NCBI GenBank assembly: GCA_037131735.1
Contig: JBAXQM010000005.1
Coordinates: 1 to 64,000, forward strand
From: CAIUPE01 sp037131735
GTDB taxonomy: Bacteria; Pseudomonadota; Alphaproteobacteria; Rhizobiales; Beijerinckiaceae
Direction: 5' to 3'
Length of the DNA stretch: 64,000 bases
Positions 8,323-16,652 of the stretch are shown piece after piece; position 1 is the first letter of the stretch, and every line of letters starts with the position of its first letter. Made by a program: the position numbers and the translations under genes. The notes under the pieces were generated by a model, which saw only the letters and a list, made by a program, of their open reading frames with translations, did not search any database and was not told the DNA's origin.

Positions 8323-9693
8323 ATGGCAGCCAAACGAGACGTCCCTTCAACCAACCCGCTGATTAATGCCTGGCGACGCTTTGCACGCTTTCTTGCGGCG
8401 CAAATGCCAAAGGGTCTTTTTGCGCGCGCATTGATCATTATCATCGCGCCGGTTGTCTTGCTGCAATCGGTTGTTGCTTATGTATTCATGGAACGCCACT
8501 GGCAGACGGTGACACAAAGGCTCTCTGCTTCCGTTGTTCATGATATTGCGGCGGTGATTGATGTGCTGGAGCGAGATCGCTCGCCTTCTGCACTTGATGC
8601 AACAATCAAAATCGCGAGCAATCGATTAGGTCTTGATATGGAAGTCATGCCACCAGGCAAATTGCCGATGCCCGGTCCAAGGCCTTTCTTTTCCATTCTT
8701 GATTCCGCTTTGTCCGACGAGATCGGCGCCTTTATCAAAAAGCCCTTCTGGATCGATACTGTGGGCTCTTCCGATCTTGTTGAAATCCGTGTGCAGCTTA
8801 ACTGGTCGATCTTGCGCGTGATGGCGCATCGCTCGCAAGCCTATGCGTCAAATTCACATATTTTCATTCTTTGGATGGTCGGCTCGTCGCTGATCTTGCT
8901 TGTGGTGGCAATTATCTTTTTGCGTAATCAGATCCGACCTGTATTGCATCTCGCGCAAGCGGCTGAAAGTTTCGGCAAAGGCCGCGATGTTGAATATCGT
9001 CCGCATGGCGCGCGCGAAGTGCGGCAGGCCGGTGTCGCGTTTCTTGAAATGAAGCGTCGCATTGAACGTGCAATCGAACAACGCACCGCCATGCTGAATG
9101 GTGTCAGCCATGATCTACGCACCATTTTGACGCGATTCCGGTTGTCCCTCGAAATGATGGATGAGACGCCCGAACTCGACGCGCTCAAAAAAGACGTCGA
9201 AGAAATGACGCGTATGCTTGAAGGCTATCTGGCCTTCGCGCGGGGTGAAAGTGCGGAACAAGCGCAACCCGTGAATATTCGCGCGTTGCTTGATGATGTA
9301 AAAGACGAGACGGAACGACAAGGCCATACGATCACACTTGATATTGCGGGAGATCCGCTTGTGACCGTGCGGCGTGATAGTTTGAAACGCTGCATCGTCA
9401 ATCTTGTTGTGAATGCGCAACGCCATGGCACAAAGATTGGACTTGCGGCGGTTGAAGATGGCCGCTCACTCTTCATTCATGTCGATGATAACGGCCCCGG
9501 TATTCCGGAAGAGCGGCGCGCCGACGTGTTCAAACCCTTCGTGCGGCTTGATGAAGCGCGCAATATTGATGAAGGCGGCTCAGGCTTGGGCCTTGCGATT
9601 GCCCGCGACATCGCCCGCGCCCATGGCGGCGATGTGATGCTGCTCGATAGCCCGATGGGCGGTTTGCGCGCGACGGTGCGCGTGCCGGTTTGA
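8323..9693 (+). CDS. Sensor histidine kinase, partner of the upstream response regulator
   Basis: 456 residues from the ATG at 8323. Membrane segments lie at about 34-56 and 179-200 with a 120-residue periplasmic sensor between them. HAMP follows at about 201-253, then the DHp helix with the phosphorylated His263 (GVSHDLRTILTRFRL). The ATPase domain has an N-box (NLVVNAQRHG), G1 box DDNGPGIP and G2 box GGSGLGLAI. It is of the EnvZ/RstB class common in alphaproteobacteria. The ligand is unknown. Confidence 0.92.
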   Translation: MAAKRDVPSTNPLINAWRRFARFLAAQMPKGLFARALIIIIAPVVLLQSVVAYVFMERHWQTVTQRLSASVVHDIAAVIDVLERDRSPSALDATIKIASNRLGLDMEVMPPGKLPMPGPRPFFSILDSALSDEIGAFIKKPFWIDTVGSSDLVEIRVQLNWSILRVMAHRSQAYASNSHIFILWMVGSSLILLVVAIIFLRNQIRPVLHLAQAAESFGKGRDVEYRPHGAREVRQAGVAFLEMKRRIERAIEQRTAMLNGVSHDLRTILTRFRLSLEMMDETPELDALKKDVEEMTRMLEGYLAFARGESAEQAQPVNIRALLDDVKDETERQGHTITLDIAGDPLVTVRRDSLKRCIVNLVVNAQRHGTKIGLAAVEDGRSLFIHVDDNGPGIPEERRADVFKPFVRLDEARNIDEGGSGLGLAIARDIARAHGGDVMLLDSPMGGLRATVRVPV

Positions 9694-9694
9694 G

Positions 9695-9712
9695 ACGGCT
9701 TCGCCGCGTTTT
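9695..9712 (+). terminator. Small stem-loop after the kinase gene
   Basis: CGGC-TTC-GCCG followed by CGTTTT lies right after the kinase stop codon and before the convergent SRPBCC gene ends at 9718. The stem is short, so confidence is limited. Confidence 0.4.
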
Positions 9713-9717
9713 ATGCG

Positions 9718-10212
9718 TCACTTCTCCAGAGTTGAAAATTTACTTTCTATATCGCGTGCGAATTGGGTGCTTTCTTCAATTAAATGGCGATAAAGGAAAA
9801 ATCCGCCGAGACCGTTAAACCAAGCACCGAGGCGAACAGCAATATTCGGGAAATCAGCGCCAATTGTGCAAGTAAGCCGGCTCTTCTTGTCATCAATCGG
9901 GTTGACTTCAACAATCCATGGAACGCCAACGATGGCCGGAAACCACCGGAGAACATAGGCTTTCGTAGCTTTCGAATAGAGGGCAATACGATCTGGTCGA
10001 TGCTCTATCAAAATATAATGTTGCTTGATCATTTCATTGCCGATCATTTCAACATTTACCATATGAAAAAATCCATTTTCGAACCAACTGCCCATTGCGC
10101 GATGCGCCTGGGAATAGGTTTCGTATTCGGCAGGGGTCATTTCAGTAAGCCATTTATACAAATCGACGGCATGGGCCGGTATCGTCATATCAACACTATG
10201 GCTGAGGCGCAT
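9718..10212 (-). CDS. SRPBCC-superfamily protein (polyketide cyclase/START-like)
   Basis: 164 residues with the layout of a small ligand-binding SRPBCC fold: an N-terminal strand (SHSVDMTIPAHAVDLYKWL), middle strands (IVEVNPIDDKKSRLTCTIGAD) and a long C-terminal helix (LYRHLIEESTQFARDIESKF). No catalytic residues can be assigned. It is divergent from a TetR gene, with back-to-back promoters in 10236-10287, so it is probably the target of that regulator. Confidence 0.6.
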   Translation of the reverse strand: MRLSHSVDMTIPAHAVDLYKWLTEMTPAEYETYSQAHRAMGSWFENGFFHMVNVEMIGNEMIKQHYILIEHRPDRIALYSKATKAYVLRWFPAIVGVPWIVEVNPIDDKKSRLTCTIGADFPNIAVRLGAWFNGLGGFFLYRHLIEESTQFARDIESKFSTLEK

Positions 10213-10235
10213 GACAAATTTCCCTTAGGTAAAGC

Positions 10236-10287
10236 TGACAATGCTCGATTTATTAGGATTGTCATGTAGGCGCTGTCAACATTATAG
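10236..10287. promoter_or_regulatory. Overlapping divergent promoters with a TGACAAT/ATTGTCA inverted repeat
   Basis: Minus strand: TTGACA (10274-10279) and TAATAA (10250-10255), 18 nt apart, drive the SRPBCC gene. Plus strand: TTGTCA (10259-10264) and TTATAG (10282-10287), 17 nt apart, drive the TetR gene. TGACAAT (10236-10242) and ATTGTCA (10258-10264) form a 7-bp inverted repeat that covers both promoters, as expected for TetR autoregulation. Confidence 0.6.
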
Positions 10288-10315
10288 TGGGACTTGAGTG
10301 ATTGGATCGGTGAAA

Positions 10316-10945
10316 ATGGTAAGGCGTAGATCGACCAAAATCGAAAAATCCTATCATCATGGTGATCTTCGCCGTGAGCTCTTGGAAGCCGGATTAAAAA
10401 TTCTGACAGAAGAAGGACTTCATGCGCTAACATTGCGGGAGCTCGCACGCCGAGTAGGCGTATCTCATGCGGCCCCCTATCGTCATTTTGCTGATAGGGA
10501 TGAATTGATTCTGGCACTTGCTTTGAATGGATTTGAACGGCTCGCGCAGGCTCTCGGGGAGGCCGGAAAGCAAATCCGCTCCCCTGAGCGGCAATTAGAG
10601 GCGATGCTGATGGCCTATATTGCTTTTGGTAAAGGCAATATGGCCCAGCTGACGATCATGTTTTCAACGATCGCTGCGAAAAAATCCGAAACGCTTCTTG
10701 AGGCCGCAATGCGTGCCTTTTCTCTGTTGATTGACGCTGTTGGAAAGGCTCAGTCCAAAGCGGGCAGGCCCAAGGTGAATCATTCTGAGATCGCACTCGG
10801 CCTATGGGTCATGGTGCATGGCTTTGCGATTTTGGGACCTGGCATCGACTTCAATTACATCGCGCCCGGATCAAGTGATACTGCTGATGATACTGCCGAA
10901 CGGGTGTTGCGCTTAACGCTTAAATCCCTGCTTCCTTCAGCATGA
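10316..10945 (+). CDS. TetR/AcrR family regulator with WHG-type C-terminal domain
   Basis: About 209 residues from the ATG at 10316; an upstream GTG at 10298 is an alternative start. The helix-turn-helix is clear (KSYHHGDLRRELLEAGLKILTEEGLHALTLRELARRVGVSHAAPYRHFADRDELI) and the C-terminal IALGLWVMVHGFAILG matches the WHG ligand domain. Divergent from the SRPBCC gene with shared promoter and operator-like repeats. It is probably a local repressor. Confidence 0.88.
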   Translation: MVRRRSTKIEKSYHHGDLRRELLEAGLKILTEEGLHALTLRELARRVGVSHAAPYRHFADRDELILALALNGFERLAQALGEAGKQIRSPERQLEAMLMAYIAFGKGNMAQLTIMFSTIAAKKSETLLEAAMRAFSLLIDAVGKAQSKAGRPKVNHSEIALGLWVMVHGFAILGPGIDFNYIAPGSSDTADDTAERVLRLTLKSLLPSA

Positions 10946-11190
10946 ATGCGCGCGGCGAGAATTTTTGCGTGATTAACTTTGGGTTGCCTTAGCCCGCAAT
11001 GCCGATAGGAAGGGATCCAGGCTTTTCATTAAAATTTTTCCTTACAACTTAAGCGCGCAACAAGTGCGTATGGCTACTCTTAGCCCTCCGCGCAGTGACG
11101 CGGGGCATTTTGCGTTTGAGGAGGGGCTTGTTATTATTCCCTCACGTCATGCAACCGCATGACTCGGGGATTTGAACACCCCGCCAAAAC
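10946..11190. other. Non-coding stretch before the first RNA-like element
   Basis: No convincing gene is seen. A 30-codon open frame at 11070-11162 on the plus strand has no clear ribosome site and no recognisable product. A short hairpin, GGGG-ATTTGAACA-CCCC, lies at about 11166-11182. Together with the element at 11191-11345 this is an accessory-looking patch. Confidence 0.5.
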
Positions 11191-11345
11191 CGGCAGTGCA
11201 TCTGCCGAAACTAAACTGCCCTGACGCCTTCACGTCGGGGTGGCGGCGTTATGTCCAGTTCGCAAGGCTAAAAGCGCTGCGGCCATGTTTTGGTGGCTGT
11301 TCTAACACCCCGACTCCAGTGCGCTCGCGCTGGAGTCGTTTTCGT
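11191..11345 (+). ncRNA. Repeated structured-RNA-like element, copy 1
   Basis: A second copy lies at 29869-30022; in the first 96 positions I count seven mismatches and no gaps. Visible stems: CGGCAG/CTGCCG (11191-11207); CCCTGACG/CGTCGGGG (11219-11240, one G-U); and a terminal hairpin CGACTCCAG/CTGGAGTCG (11311-11338) followed by TTTTCGTTT. The inner part of the last hairpin differs between copies yet still pairs. GTCGGGGTG (11234-11242) is also perfectly complementary to CACCCCGAC (11306-11314), which gives an alternative fold to both the second stem and the terminator. A 94-codon frame through this element is judged spurious. No intact plus-strand gene follows; a HigBA pair lies downstream on the other strand. 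Confidence 0.6.
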
Positions 11346-11458
11346 TTAGGGGGTGGAGATGCTGCCTCACTCATCTGCTCAACGCTCGAAGATGCGCATG
11401 AGGAAGCCGTGCGATTGGCCGAGACGTTGGAGCGGCGGGTGGCGGGTGAGGGGTGAGT

Positions 11459-11743
11459 TTAAACGAGTTCAAGCCGCAATTCATGCCCGACAATTTTTGC
11501 CGCGCGTTGGAGCGTATCGAGCGTAACGCTCGTATTGTCAGGATCAAGCAAGCGATCCAGTTGCGCGCGGCTTGTGTTCATCTCTTTGGCCATTGCGAGT
11601 TTGGTCAAGCCTTTGGCCTTCATCGCGTCAGCAATCTGCAAGGCAATCACGGCCTTGACCGCGCCCGTTGTGACCTCTTCGCGGATACCTTCCTCATCAA
11701 GCCAGCTTTCAAAGGTCGAACCGTGATGCGGATTTTTACTCAT
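11459..11743 (-). CDS. XRE/HigA-type antitoxin
   Basis: 94 residues. An N-terminal arm (about 1-30) is followed by a Cro/C1-type helix-turn-helix (IADAMKAKGLTKLAMAKEMNTSRAQLDRLLDP) and a short C-terminal part. It is the second gene of a toxin-first pair and overlaps the toxin stop by 4 nt (11740-11743), the standard higBA order. It should neutralise the toxin and repress the operon promoter upstream of 12090. Confidence 0.85.
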   Translation of the reverse strand: MSKNPHHGSTFESWLDEEGIREEVTTGAVKAVIALQIADAMKAKGLTKLAMAKEMNTSRAQLDRLLDPDNTSVTLDTLQRAAKIVGHELRLELV

Positions 11744-12090
11744 ACTGAAACATCCTTCATGCGTTTGGTCGCGAGCTTCAAATCGTCAACGGACGTTTCT
11801 TGCGTTGATTTTATGAAAGCATGGAGTGCAAAAATTTCGCCATCATAAAAACAAAACAGAAGTCTCGCTTCTCGTTTGCTGGGAAGCGATGATCGCACTT
11901 CCCAAAGACCCGCACCCATCGGCCGACAGACCGGTAAGCCGATAGGCCAGCCGAATTGGACCGTCGCCAAATCTCGACCGATCACGCGTTTGTCATCGGT
12001 TGGTAAATTCGACAGCCACTCCCTGACCGGCTCGCGTCCCTGAGTGGAGCGCCAGAAACGCATCGGGATGGGATGAAGCTTGGCGATCAT
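11740..12090 (-). CDS. RelE/HigB-like toxin (phage Gp49-like family)
   Basis: 116 residues with the Gp49/HigB-like pattern: FWRSTQGREPVREWLSNLPTDDKRVIGRDLATVQFGWPIGLPVCRPMGAGLWEVRSSLPSKREARLLFCFYDGEIFALHAFIKSTQE (several motifs of this run along residues 12-98). The R-basic and late HAFIKSTQ segments match the RelE-fold mRNA interferase core. It is paired with the HigA-type antitoxin and placed next to the RNA-like element and uvrB. Confidence 0.85.
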   Translation of the reverse strand: MIAKLHPIPMRFWRSTQGREPVREWLSNLPTDDKRVIGRDLATVQFGWPIGLPVCRPMGAGLWEVRSSLPSKREARLLFCFYDGEIFALHAFIKSTQETSVDDLKLATKRMKDVSV

Positions 12091-12167
12091 TCGCGCGGGA
12101 ATGTACCATAAAAGATACAGAACGCAACAAAAAATTGGGTACTATCAGGAGGGGCCTGCACCAACCC

Positions 12168-14834
12168 CTACCTCTTCTTCCCTCTCGGCTTCGCTTCACC
12201 GCCGCCCCAATTATGCGGGCCCATATCGCCATCGGTGGGTTTGTGCGCGCGAGTGGGTGGAAGATTGGCAGCGTCGCCATAAGTCCGCTCACCTTTGAAA
12301 CGACCGGCTTTGTCTTCGACATCTGATTGTCGCGCGAGGGGATCATCAGCGATGGCGAGTTCGGTAGCTTCCAATCTTTTAATTTCGTCACGCAGACGCG
12401 CCGCTGTTTCGAATTCGAGATTGGCGGCGGCCTCGCGCATTTTCTTTTCCATATCCGCGAGCGTGAGTTTGAGATTGTGACCTGCAACCGGCTTATCGGC
12501 GAGGCCAATATCAACCTGCACATGGTCGCGCTCATAGACACTATCGAGAATATCGGAAATTCCGCGCTTGATGGATGCGGGCGTAATACCATTCGCTTCG
12601 TTATAGGCTTTCTGCTTTTCGCGGCGGCGATTGGTCTCGGCAATCGCGCGTTCCATCGAGCCGGTCATTTTGTCGGCATAAAGCACGACCTTGCCATCGA
12701 CATTACGCGCGGCGCGGCCGATGGTTTGAATGAGCGAGGTTTCTGACCGCAAGAAGCCTTCTTTATCCGCATCAAGAATGGCAACCAGCGCGCATTCCGG
12801 AATATCAAGACCTTCGCGCAAGAGATTGATACCCACAAGCACATCAAATGTACCGAGCCTCAAATCACGGATGATTTCAATGCGCTCGATCGTATCAATA
12901 TCAGAGTGCATATAGCGCACGCGCACGCCATTCTCATGCAAATATTCGGTCAAGTCTTCTGCCATGCGTTTGGTGAGCACGGTTACCAGTGTTCGGAACC
13001 CTTGCGCGGCTACGTCGCGCACTTCACCGAGGAGATCATCCACCTGCGCGCGCGCCGGGCGAATGATCACTTCCGGATCAATCAAGCCTGTGGGGCGAAT
13101 GACTTGCTCAACAAACACGCCACCGGTTTGTTCGAGTTCCCATTCACCGGGCGTTGCCGACACATGCACTGTCTGTGGCCGCATCGCGTTCCATTCTTCA
13201 AAGCGCAAGGGACGATTGTCCAAGCATGACGGCAAGCGGAATCCATATTCGGCGAGGGTCGCTTTGCGCCTAAAGTCACCGCGATACATGCCCCCGATTT
13301 GGGGCACGGTGACATGGCTTTCATCGGTAAACACAAGGGCGTTGTCGGGCAGATATTCAAACAAAGTCGGCGGCGGCTCGCCCGGTTTGCGGCCCGTGAG
13401 ATAACGCGAATAATTTTCAATGCCTTGGCACACGCCTGTTGCTTCCAGCATTTCGAGATCAAACAAAGTGCGCTGTTCAAGCCGCTGCGCTTCCAGCAAA
13501 CGCCCCGTGCGGATTAAATCATCAAGGCGCGCTTTCAATTCGTCTTTGATGCCTTTGATCGATTGCAGAAGGGTGGGGCGTGGCGTGACATAATGCGAAT
13601 TGGCGTAAACCTTCACCGCTTCGAGATCGGCCGTTTTGTTGCCCGTCAGCGGATCGAATTCGACAATCGATTCCACTTCATCGCCAAACATGGAGATACG
13701 CCAGGCGCGGTCTTCATAGTGGGCGGGAAAGACTTCGATAATATCGCCGCGCACGCGGAAGGAGCCGCGAATAAAATCGCCGCCTGAACGCTTATATTGA
13801 AGCGCCACGAGATCGGCGATGAGCTGACGTTGCGAGACGCTTTCGCCCATTTTTACGGAGAAGGTCATCGCGGTATAGGTTTCAACCGAACCGATGCCGT
13901 AAATGCACGAGACCGAAGCAACGATGATTACATCATCGCGTTCGAGCAAAGCGCGCGTGGCGGCATGGCGCATGCGGTCGATCTGTTCATTGATCGTCGA
14001 TTCTTTTTCAATGAAGGTATCGGTGCGCGGCACATAGGCTTCGGGCTGGTAATAATCGTAATAAGAAACGAAATATTCGACAGCATTATTGGGGAAGAAA
14101 CTTTTGAACTCACCATAGAGCTGCGCCGCGAGTGTTTTATTCGGCGCGAGAACGAGGGCAGGCCGCTGCGTCTCGGCGATAATCTGCGCCATGGTAAATG
14201 TTTTACCGGAACCCGTAACACCGAGCAGCACCTGATCGCGTTCCTGCTCGGCAATACCGTCCACAAGCGCTTTGATGGCGGTCGGTTGATCGCCCGCGGG
14301 CTTATATTCGGACACGATCTCGAAGCTGATACCGCCTTCGCTTTTTTCCGGCCGTTCGGGCCGATGCGGTGTCCAGTCGGTACGCCCACGAAAACGCGGA
14401 TCGCCGCCTTCGAGCAATTCTTTAAGTGCCACAGCGGTGGCACCCGAGCCCAAGCGCGTAGCTTCTTCCTCTTCCTCCGCATCGCGCTTCACATTGCCTT
14501 GTCGCACGCGACGTGGCGCATCTTTCAGCATCGCTTCGCGGGAAATATCCTTGTCGCGAATGCGGTCACCACGATGGGGCATATCGGGTGTAATGTCTGG
14601 CAAACCGAGCGCGGCTTTGAGTTTCGGATCATTCACCGATAGATCCGCCGTGTAGCCCGCTTGCGGAGCTTCGCCGAAGCCTTCGGAACGCCCGCTGAGC
14701 TTGCCCGCGCGCGCGCTGGCCTTCGCTTGCCGCTCGGTGGTGAGCGCGGGGTTCAGCAAGGCCGCGAGATGTTGATCAAGCGGTTTGAGGTCGGGCTTTG
14801 ATGCCTTGCCGGTGGGTTTGGGTGTTTTGGCCAT
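12168..14834 (-). CDS. uvrB: Excinuclease ABC subunit B
   Basis: 888 residues from the ATG at 14834, with a further in-frame start at 14891. The conserved UvrB body begins after about 165 residues, at FEIVSEYKPAGDQPTAI, so the protein carries a long charged N-terminal extension seen in many alphaproteobacterial UvrBs. Walker A is GVTGSGKTFT and the beta-hairpin is YYDYYQPEAYVP. Helicase motif DESH, the arginine motif QTIGRAARN and a C-terminal UVR domain (MEKKMREAAANLEFETAARLRDEIKRLE) are all present. It loads UvrC on damaged DNA in nucleotide excision repair. I found no clear GTTC/GAAC-type LexA box upstream. Confidence 0.97.
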   Translation of the reverse strand: MAKTPKPTGKASKPDLKPLDQHLAALLNPALTTERQAKASARAGKLSGRSEGFGEAPQAGYTADLSVNDPKLKAALGLPDITPDMPHRGDRIRDKDISREAMLKDAPRRVRQGNVKRDAEEEEEATRLGSGATAVALKELLEGGDPRFRGRTDWTPHRPERPEKSEGGISFEIVSEYKPAGDQPTAIKALVDGIAEQERDQVLLGVTGSGKTFTMAQIIAETQRPALVLAPNKTLAAQLYGEFKSFFPNNAVEYFVSYYDYYQPEAYVPRTDTFIEKESTINEQIDRMRHAATRALLERDDVIIVASVSCIYGIGSVETYTAMTFSVKMGESVSQRQLIADLVALQYKRSGGDFIRGSFRVRGDIIEVFPAHYEDRAWRISMFGDEVESIVEFDPLTGNKTADLEAVKVYANSHYVTPRPTLLQSIKGIKDELKARLDDLIRTGRLLEAQRLEQRTLFDLEMLEATGVCQGIENYSRYLTGRKPGEPPPTLFEYLPDNALVFTDESHVTVPQIGGMYRGDFRRKATLAEYGFRLPSCLDNRPLRFEEWNAMRPQTVHVSATPGEWELEQTGGVFVEQVIRPTGLIDPEVIIRPARAQVDDLLGEVRDVAAQGFRTLVTVLTKRMAEDLTEYLHENGVRVRYMHSDIDTIERIEIIRDLRLGTFDVLVGINLLREGLDIPECALVAILDADKEGFLRSETSLIQTIGRAARNVDGKVVLYADKMTGSMERAIAETNRRREKQKAYNEANGITPASIKRGISDILDSVYERDHVQVDIGLADKPVAGHNLKLTLADMEKKMREAAANLEFETAARLRDEIKRLEATELAIADDPLARQSDVEDKAGRFKGERTYGDAANLPPTRAHKPTDGDMGPHNWGGGEAKPRGKKR

Positions 14835-14892
14835 GCCCGCAAAATGGCCTTTCGCGTGAGCCGGGGCAAGGCTCTCTGTGTCAAAACTCACC

Positions 14893-14923
14893 TCAAAAGA
14901 AAAGGTCCGGAAAACCGGGCCTT
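14893..14923 (-). terminator. Rho-independent terminator
   Basis: On the minus strand GGCCCGG-TTTT-CCGGACC (14904-14921; one mismatch) is followed by TTTTCTTTT. It lies just downstream of the 47-residue peptide gene and upstream of uvrB, so the two are separate transcription units. Confidence 0.75.
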
Positions 14924-14966
14924 GGCTGAACCGCGGAGAGAGCGGCTCGATCTGCTGCGTTTCAGC

Positions 14967-15110
14967 TTATGCCTTGTGGCACTTGCCGGCTTTCCAGACC
15001 ATGTGATGCTTCACGCAGGTCTTTTCCGTCTTGTAGGTCTTCGCGAAAGCGAAAGTGGGGGCGAGGGCAAGACCGGCAACAACGAGGCCGGTAGCGAGAT
15101 GGCGGATCAT
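14967..15110 (-). CDS. Small secreted basic peptide (47 residues)
   Basis: ATG at 15108-15110 is preceded by GGGAG at a good distance; the stop is at 14967-14969. Residues 1-23 are a textbook signal peptide (MIRHLATGLVVAGLALAPTF, then AFA). The predicted mature part is only about 24 residues, rich in Lys, His and two Cys (KTYKTEKTCVKHHMVW, then KAGKCHKA). A terminator follows it. The family is not recognised. Possible metal or cell-surface binding is a guess from composition. Confidence 0.75.
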   Translation of the reverse strand: MIRHLATGLVVAGLALAPTFAFAKTYKTEKTCVKHHMVWKAGKCHKA

Positions 15111-15377
15111 GAAGAACTCCCTTTGAAGATCGGGATCAGGCGAATCGTCTGACCTAGCATCACCCTAGAGCCGGGCACCTTCGAAGCTTATGACAACATG
15201 ATTAAATTTACGTCATGGTTGTTGAGATGTGTTAAGATGTATGGCAAAGCGGCCGCGCAAATTAAGGGCAAAACTGCTTAGGGTGCTCTTGCTCCCGAGG
15301 GGGCGGGGCTTTAGGGAAAGCCGAGATTTCCCTTTGTGCCGGCGCAATGTTTGTCCGCCTGATCCGGAGTGTCCCCC
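15111..15377. other. Intergenic region upstream of aatA and the small peptide gene
   Basis: Holds divergent promoters by position. Nothing else was recognised. Confidence 0.4.
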
Positions 15378-16580
15378 ATGGCCTTTCTTGCTGATGCCCT
15401 GTCCCGTGTGAAGCCCTCTGCCACGATTGCGGTCACGCAAAAGGCGCGCGATTTGAAAGCGCAGGGCCGCGAGATCATTTCGCTCTCGGTGGGCGAGCCG
15501 GATTTCGACACGCCCGACAATATCAAAAAGGCAGCGATTGAAGCCATTCAACGCGGCGAAACAAAATATACACCTGTCGCCGGCATCCAACCATTGCGCG
15601 AAGCGATTTCAAAAAAGTTCAAGCGCGAGAACGCGCTCGACTATAAGCCCTCGCAAACCATCGTCTGCACCGGCGGCAAGCAGGTGCTGTACAATGCTTT
15701 TGTCTCGACGCTGAACAAAGGTGATGAAGTTGTTATTCCTGCGCCTTATTGGGTGAGCTATCCCGATATGGTGCTGCTTTGCGGCGGCACGCCGGTTTTC
15801 GTCGATACGAAAATCGAAAAGGGCTTCAAGCTACAAGCGGAAGATCTTGATCGTGCGATCACACCGCGCACGAAATGGGTTGTGTTAAATTCACCATCCA
15901 ACCCGTCGGGTGCTGCCTATACGCATGATGAACTCAAAGCGGTAACAGAAGTGCTCATGCGACATCCGCATGTGTGGATCCTCACCGATGACATGTATGA
16001 GCATCTCACTTACGGTGACTTCGTGTTCACGACGCCCGCGCAGATCGAGCCGAATTTGTGGGAGCGCACGCTCACCATGAATGGGGTGTCGAAATCCTAT
16101 GCGATGACCGGCTGGCGTATTGGTTATGCCGGTGGGCCGGATATGCTCATCAAGGCGATGGATATGGTGCAAGGCCAGCAGACTTCGGGCGCGTGTTCGA
16201 TTGCGCAATGGGCGGCGGTGGAAGCGCTGAACGGCCCGCAGGACTTTATCAAAGTCAGCCGCAAGGCCTTTGAAGAGCGTCGTGATCTTGTGGTCTCGAT
16301 GCTCAACCAAGCGAAAGATATCGAATGCCCGATGCCTGAAGGCGCGTTCTATGTCTATCCGAGCATCAAAGGCGTGATTGGTAAAAAGGCGCCGTCAGGC
16401 AAAGTGATTGCAACGGACGAAGACTTCGTCACCGAATTGCTTGAGTCTGAAGGTGTCGCCGCTGTGCATGGCACGGCGTTTGGCTTAGGCCCCAATTTCC
16501 GTATCTCTTACGCCACCTCGAACAAAATTCTCGAAGAGGCTTGCGGCAAGATTCAAAGGTTTACGGCGAGTTTGCGGTGA
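15378..16580 (+). CDS. aatA: Aspartate aminotransferase (class I, Ib subgroup)
   Basis: 400 residues from the ATG at 15378 (product begins MAFLADALSRVKPSATIAVT); a GTG three codons earlier is less likely. Fold-type I PLP enzyme: SVGEPDFDTP near the start, NSPSNPSG, and the PLP lysine in NGVSKSYAMTGWRIGY. Near its C-terminus is GPNFRISYATS, whose arginine binds the substrate carboxylate. It interconverts aspartate and 2-oxoglutarate with oxaloacetate and glutamate; related enzymes also accept prephenate. It stands alone and ends at a strong bidirectional terminator. Confidence 0.93.
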   Translation: MAFLADALSRVKPSATIAVTQKARDLKAQGREIISLSVGEPDFDTPDNIKKAAIEAIQRGETKYTPVAGIQPLREAISKKFKRENALDYKPSQTIVCTGGKQVLYNAFVSTLNKGDEVVIPAPYWVSYPDMVLLCGGTPVFVDTKIEKGFKLQAEDLDRAITPRTKWVVLNSPSNPSGAAYTHDELKAVTEVLMRHPHVWILTDDMYEHLTYGDFVFTTPAQIEPNLWERTLTMNGVSKSYAMTGWRIGYAGGPDMLIKAMDMVQGQQTSGACSIAQWAAVEALNGPQDFIKVSRKAFEERRDLVVSMLNQAKDIECPMPEGAFYVYPSIKGVIGKKAPSGKVIATDEDFVTELLESEGVAAVHGTAFGLGPNFRISYATSNKILEEACGKIQRFTASLR

Positions 16581-16602
16581 GCTTTTGATCGCAACCGAGA
16601 AA

Positions 16603-16630
16603 CAAAAAAGCCCGGCACTGCCGGGCTTTT
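16603..16630. terminator. Bidirectional rho-independent terminator
   Basis: AAAAGCCCGGCA/TGCCGGGCTTTT-type stem at 16607-16630 has A and T tracts on both sides. It lies between the convergent aatA and lsrB-like genes and can serve both. Confidence 0.85.
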
Positions 16631-16652
16631 GAATTTATATGGGCCATGAAAC

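Noticed and set aside
11172..11456. 94-codon open frame through RNA-like element copy 1
   Set aside because: Its sequence follows the conserved RNA-like element rather than codon rules; the matching frame in copy 2 diverges after the conserved part. Taken as a spurious ORF.
13797..14642. 281-codon frame opposite uvrB
   Set aside because: Lies antisense to the strongly conserved uvrB; a shadow of its codon bias.
14835..14966. LexA/SOS box upstream of uvrB
   Set aside because: No GAAC-N7-GTTC or GTTC repeat found in the leader.
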